Assembly: GCA_947303185.1 (NCBI GenBank)
Contig: CAMYXF010000006.1
Coordinates: 62,001 to 126,000 of the forward strand
Length of the DNA: 64,000 nt
From: an uncultured Clostridia bacterium
GTDB lineage: Bacteria > Bacillota > Clostridia > Saccharofermentanales > Saccharofermentanaceae
Direction of reading: 5' to 3'
Of this stretch, positions 60,685 to 64,000 are shown one piece after another. Within the stretch, counting starts at the first letter, position 1; every line of letters begins with the position of its first letter. The notes beneath the pieces are model-generated. The model was not told where the DNA came from. It worked only from the letters and a program-made list of their open reading frames with translations, and searched no databases. The position numbers and the translations under genes were made by a program.

Positions 60685-60718
60685 TAAGAGGGTACCTCGT
60701 TTGAGATACCCTCTTTTT
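60685..60718. terminator. Bidirectional terminator at the end of the hydrogenase operon
   Basis: AGAGGGTA-CTC / GAG-TACCCTCT with loop GTTT is followed by TTTTT on the plus strand and by an A/T-rich run on the other side. It lies 22 nt after the hydrogenase stop codon on the minus strand. Confidence 0.85.
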
Positions 60719-60738
60719 ATTGCTGATTGTTTATCAGA

Positions 60739-62517
60739 TTACTTCTTGATCTCATTGAAGCCTTCTCTTGCAGCATATGTTGTGTGCAGGAGCTCGTGAG
60801 CCTTGTGTGAGTTAGGCTCGCCAAGATACTTCTCGTAAAGCTCGATGATCTGAGGATTCTTGTGTGACTGACGGAGTGTCTGTCTCTCATCCTCGGAATA
60901 GAGTGCCTGAGCTCTCTTTTCCTTGTATGTGTCGAGGATGTCGTCACCTTCATTAGGCATGAAGCAAGGACGAACGTAAGGCTGACCACCACCGTTGATA
61001 CAACCACCGGGGCATCCCATGATCTCGATGAACTGATACTTTGACTTGCCTTCGCGGATCTCGTCGAGAAGAACCTTAGCGCTCTTCATGCCGGAAGCGA
61101 TAGCAACGTTAACTGTTGTACCGTTGATGTCGAGAGAAGCCTCACGGATACCAGCGTCGTGACCACGAACTGCTGTGAATTCAACAGGCTCGGACTCCTT
61201 GCCTGTGAGCTTGAAGTAAACAGTTCTGAGAGCTGCTTCCATAACGCCGCCTGTTACACCGAAGATAACAGCTGCGCCTGTGTAGTCGCCCATGATGTCC
61301 TGATCCCACTCCTCATCAGGGAGACGGTTGAACATGATACCTGCACGGCGGATCATTCTTGCGAGCTCACGTGTTGTGAGAACTGCATCAACGTCAGGAT
61401 TGCCGTTTGTGATGAGCTGCTCTCTTTCCTTCTCGAACTTCTTAGCAACGCAAGGCATGATGGATACAACGAAGATATCCTTAGGATCGATGCCCTTCTC
61501 CTGTGCCCAGTAAGACTTGATGATGGCACCCTGCATCTCGTGAGGAGACTTGCAGGAAGAAAGGTGAGGAAGGAGATCGCCGTAGTTGTACTCAGCGTAG
61601 TTGATCCATCCGGGTGAGCAGGATGTGATCATAGGGAGAACGCCGCCGTTCTGGAGACGTCCGAGGAGCTCTGTGCCCTCTTCCATGATTGTAAGGTCAG
61701 CACCGAAGTTTACGTCATAAACTCTCTCGAAGCCGAGTCTTCTCAAAGCTGCGATCATCTTGCCTGTGCAAGGTGTTCCGACAGGATTGTCGAACTCTTC
61801 GCCGATAGCTGCACGTACAGCAGGAGCTGCCTGAACGATAACGTGCTTGCCTGCCTTGAAAGCTGCATCAACCTTATCGATCTCTGAGTGCTCCATGAGT
61901 GCGCCTGTAGGACATACGTTTACGCACTGACCGCACTGAATACAAGGTGAATCAGCGAAGCTTCTGTTCTCAGCAGGTGCAACGAATGTTGCGAAGCCAC
62001 GGTTTTCGAAGCCGAGGATTCCCATGCCGTGAGCATTGGAGCAACGTGCGATACAACGGCCGCAGAGGATACACTTGGATGTATCACGGATAAGTCCGGG
62101 AGCCAATGTATCGATGTGTGTCTCAGAGTGAACACCCTGGAAAGCATCTTCTCTTGCGCCTGTGATCTGAGCAACGTGGAGGAGCTCGCACTGGCCGTTC
62201 TTATCGCACTGCTGGCAGTTCTTATTGTGATTTGAGAGCATGAGCTCTACTGATCTTCTACGAGCCTGTACAGCTGCAGGTGAAGAGATCTTGATCTCCA
62301 TACCCTCAGCTACAGGATATACGCAAGATGCAACGAGTCCTCTGGCGCCTGTTGCCTCTACGAGACAAACACGGCAGGAACCCTGGTTGCACTCACCATG
62401 ATTGAATGCACAAAGTGAAGGAATCTCATAGCCACAAGCCTTAGCAGCTTCAAGAATGGTGAGGCCGGCTTCAACCTGATAAGGCTGACCTTCAATTTTA
62501 ATATTAACTAAACTCAT
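60739..62517 (-). CDS. hydA: [FeFe]-hydrogenase catalytic subunit (HndD/HydA type)
   Basis: The 592-residue enzyme has a 2Fe-2S ferredoxin domain (Cys-rich CAFNHGECNQGSCRVC), a His-Cys 4Fe-4S segment (HNKNCQQCDKNGQC), two 4Fe-4S clusters (CILCGRCIARC and CIQCGQCVNVC) and the H-cluster domain with all three signatures: TSCSPGW, MPCVAKKFE and GCPGGCINGGGQP. A small-subunit-like C-terminal tail follows (after about 520). GGAGG precedes the ATG. With the NuoF-like gene upstream it forms a multimeric NAD(P)- and ferredoxin-linked, probably electron-bifurcating, hydrogenase. Confidence 0.96.
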   Translation of the reverse strand: MSLVNIKIEGQPYQVEAGLTILEAAKACGYEIPSLCAFNHGECNQGSCRVCLVEATGARGLVASCVYPVAEGMEIKISSPAAVQARRRSVELMLSNHNKNCQQCDKNGQCELLHVAQITGAREDAFQGVHSETHIDTLAPGLIRDTSKCILCGRCIARCSNAHGMGILGFENRGFATFVAPAENRSFADSPCIQCGQCVNVCPTGALMEHSEIDKVDAAFKAGKHVIVQAAPAVRAAIGEEFDNPVGTPCTGKMIAALRRLGFERVYDVNFGADLTIMEEGTELLGRLQNGGVLPMITSCSPGWINYAEYNYGDLLPHLSSCKSPHEMQGAIIKSYWAQEKGIDPKDIFVVSIMPCVAKKFEKEREQLITNGNPDVDAVLTTRELARMIRRAGIMFNRLPDEEWDQDIMGDYTGAAVIFGVTGGVMEAALRTVYFKLTGKESEPVEFTAVRGHDAGIREASLDINGTTVNVAIASGMKSAKVLLDEIREGKSKYQFIEIMGCPGGCINGGGQPYVRPCFMPNEGDDILDTYKEKRAQALYSEDERQTLRQSHKNPQIIELYEKYLGEPNSHKAHELLHTTYAAREGFNEIKK

Positions 62518-62532
62518 TCTTTTGCCTCCTGA

Positions 62533-64000
62533 TTAAACCTTCGAAATTGCGTTGAACTTACATGTGCTGATGCACGCACCGCACTTAACGCACTTATCAG
62601 CGTCAATTGCCATGGATGCGAGCTTGTGTCCTTCTGCAACGTAATCTGTACGTGTGATGCAGCTTGCAGGGCATCCCTTAGCGCACATACCGCAGCCGAT
62701 ACACTTATCAGCGTCGATTGTGTACTGCATGAGGTTCTTACAAACGTGAGCAGGGCACTTCTTGTCAACGATGTGAGCGATGTACTCATCACGGAAGTGA
62801 GCGAGTGTTGAGTTAACAGGGTTGGATGCTGTCTGACCAAGAGCGCAGAGGGAGTTAGCCTTGATTGTCTGGCTCAGTTCTTCGAGCTCATCAAGATCCT
62901 TCATTGTGCCCTTACCCTCAGTGATTCTTGTGAGGATCTCGAGCATTCTCTTTGTACCGATACGGCAAGGTGTGCACTTACCGCAGGACTCGTCGCAGAT
63001 GAATTCAAGATAGAACTTAGCAACGTCAACCATGCAGTTGTCTTCGTCCATTACGATAGCTCCGCCTGAACCCATCATGGATCCCTTAGCTACGAGGTTA
63101 TCGAAATCGATAGGCTCGTCGAGGTACTCAGCTGTCAAGCATCCGCCGGAAGGACCACCTGTCTGGATAGCCTTGAACTGCTTACCATCCGGGATACCGC
63201 CGCCGATATCATAAATGAGCTCTCTTAATGTTGTACCCATAGGAACTTCTACGAGACCAACGTTATTAACTTTTCCGCCCAAAGCGAATACCTTAGTACC
63301 CTTGGACTTCTCTGTACCAACAGAAGCGAAGTTAGCAGCGCCTTCTCTGAGGATGTAAGGAACGCAAGCGAGTGTCTCTACGTTGTTAACGCATGTCGGC
63401 TTGCCCCAGAGACCCTTGATAGCCGGGAACGGCGGCCTCGGACGAGGCATACCGCGCTTACCTTCGATGGAGTTAAGGAGAGCTGTCTCCTCACCGCAAA
63501 CGAATGCGCCTGCACCAAGTCTGATCTGGCAGTCGAAGCTGAAGTCTGAACCAAGGATGTTCTTTCCGAGGAGACCCTCTGCTCTTGCCTGCTCGATAGC
63601 GATCTTAAGTCTCTTAACTGCGATAGGATACTCGGCACGTACATAGAAGTAACCTTCTGAAGCGCCGAAAGCGTAACCTGCGATCATCATACCTTCGATA
63701 ACTGCAAGAGGGTTACCTTCGAGGATGGAACGATCCATGAATGCACCCGGGTCGCCCTCGTCGCCGTTACATACAACGTACTTCTGATCAGCTTCAACGT
63801 TGAAAGCGAACTGCCACTTTCTGCCTGTGGGGAATCCGCCGCCGCCACGGCCACGGAGTCCGGAAGCCAAAACTTCATCGATAACTTCCTGCTGTGTCAT
63901 TGAGAGTGCCTTCTTGATACCCTGGAAAGCGCCCATGCCGATTGCTTCGTTGATATCTTCAGGATTGATAACGCCGCAGCCGTTGAGAGCTACACGTCTC
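62533..64000 (-). CDS. hydB: NuoF-like hydrogenase subunit (HndC/HydB type), 5-prime end outside window
   Basis: The frame stays open to the window edge: upstream of the first internal ATG (63936) it reads RRVALNGCGVINPEDINEAI, a normal part of this family, so the true start lies beyond 64000. Visible parts are the FMN/NADH-binding RGRGGGGFPTG and NGDEGDPGAFMDR, the cluster motif ESCGKCTPCR, and two C-terminal 4Fe-4S motifs (CIGCGMCAKGCPASC and CVKCGACISTC). It passes electrons between NAD(P)H and the hydrogenase subunit, whose gene starts 15 nt downstream. Confidence 0.95.
   Translation of the reverse strand, partial: RRVALNGCGVINPEDINEAIGMGAFQGIKKALSMTQQEVIDEVLASGLRGRGGGGFPTGRKWQFAFNVEADQKYVVCNGDEGDPGAFMDRSILEGNPLAVIEGMMIAGYAFGASEGYFYVRAEYPIAVKRLKIAIEQARAEGLLGKNILGSDFSFDCQIRLGAGAFVCGEETALLNSIEGKRGMPRPRPPFPAIKGLWGKPTCVNNVETLACVPYILREGAANFASVGTEKSKGTKVFALGGKVNNVGLVEVPMGTTLRELIYDIGGGIPDGKQFKAIQTGGPSGGCLTAEYLDEPIDFDNLVAKGSMMGSGGAIVMDEDNCMVDVAKFYLEFICDESCGKCTPCRIGTKRMLEILTRITEGKGTMKDLDELEELSQTIKANSLCALGQTASNPVNSTLAHFRDEYIAHIVDKKCPAHVCKNLMQYTIDADKCIGCGMCAKGCPASCITRTDYVAEGHKLASMAIDADKCVKCGACISTCKFNAISKV

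Overview
The window looks like a chromosomal segment of an anaerobic, fibre-degrading, Gram-positive member of the Clostridia (Lachnospiraceae/Oscillospirales-like). The evidence is strong AGGAGG-type ribosome binding sites, SpoIIIJ-type YidC domains, LytR-CpsA-Psr and CDP-glycerol polymerase wall genes, a BlaI/BlaR1-type pair, a membrane-anchored GH5 cellulase, a bifurcating-type [FeFe]-hydrogenase and an orphan PilT. I saw no rRNA, tRNA, CRISPR array, insertion sequence or prophage. The genus is an inference; no marker gene fixes it.

Layout. (1) 1-20 kb: an accessory-like region of small, mostly separately transcribed genes. It holds three paralogous double-zinc-ribbon membrane proteins (282, 9297, 15301), small DUF4190-like membrane proteins including a truncated copy (10511), three GNAT acetyltransferases, an APH-like kinase, a LUD protein, lipoproteins, a hypoxanthine-DNA glycosylase and a BlaI/M56 sensor pair. 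The sensor domain of that pair is replaced by two beta-helix domains. Three of the genes share a near-identical promoter module around TGATATAAT. (2) 20-27 kb: a YidC-alkaline-phosphatase-superfamily fusion, then a MoxR-DUF58-membrane protein operon. (3) 27-33 kb, minus strand: a two-component system next to an ABC exporter operon with a secreted CARDB-like partner. (4) 33-42 kb: CDP-glycerol glycerophosphotransferase translationally coupled to a second YidC-phosphatase fusion, then PilT, a membrane protein and an LCP ligase. This is probably an envelope polymer locus. (5) 41.8-54.8 kb, minus strand: a long directon with D-Ala-D-Ala ligase, dCMP deaminase, GH5 cellulase, two single-pass membrane proteins (one with a very long charged helical tail), a small secreted VYGPP-repeat peptide coupled to a radical SAM/SPASM enzyme, an SDR, an SCP2-like protein, a sialate-O-acetylesterase-fold pseudoenzyme and a CBS pair. 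(6) 54.9-60.6 kb: a GT-C-like membrane protein with an acidic insertion, a sugar-binding-domain/GGDEF fusion and a small membrane protein. (7) 60.7-64 kb: hydrogenase HydA and the NuoF-like subunit, which runs off the window edge.

The most promising undescribed elements are the VYGPP-repeat peptide/radical SAM pair with its surface-cellulase neighbourhood; the duplicated YidC-phosphatase fusion, which lacks the YidC groove arginine and is coupled to a teichoic-acid polymerase; the M56 sensor carrying two beta-helices; and locus-specific tandem hairpin arrays (26.6, 38.4, 60.6 and 18.1 kb) whose stems are nearly identical within a locus but differ between loci.

All functional assignments come from reading motifs by eye; no database search was run. 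Starts were moved from the longest open frame where a Shine-Dalgarno sequence inside the frame argued for it (7830, 12474, 17443, 18352, 41797, 43834, 46457, 50269, 53138).
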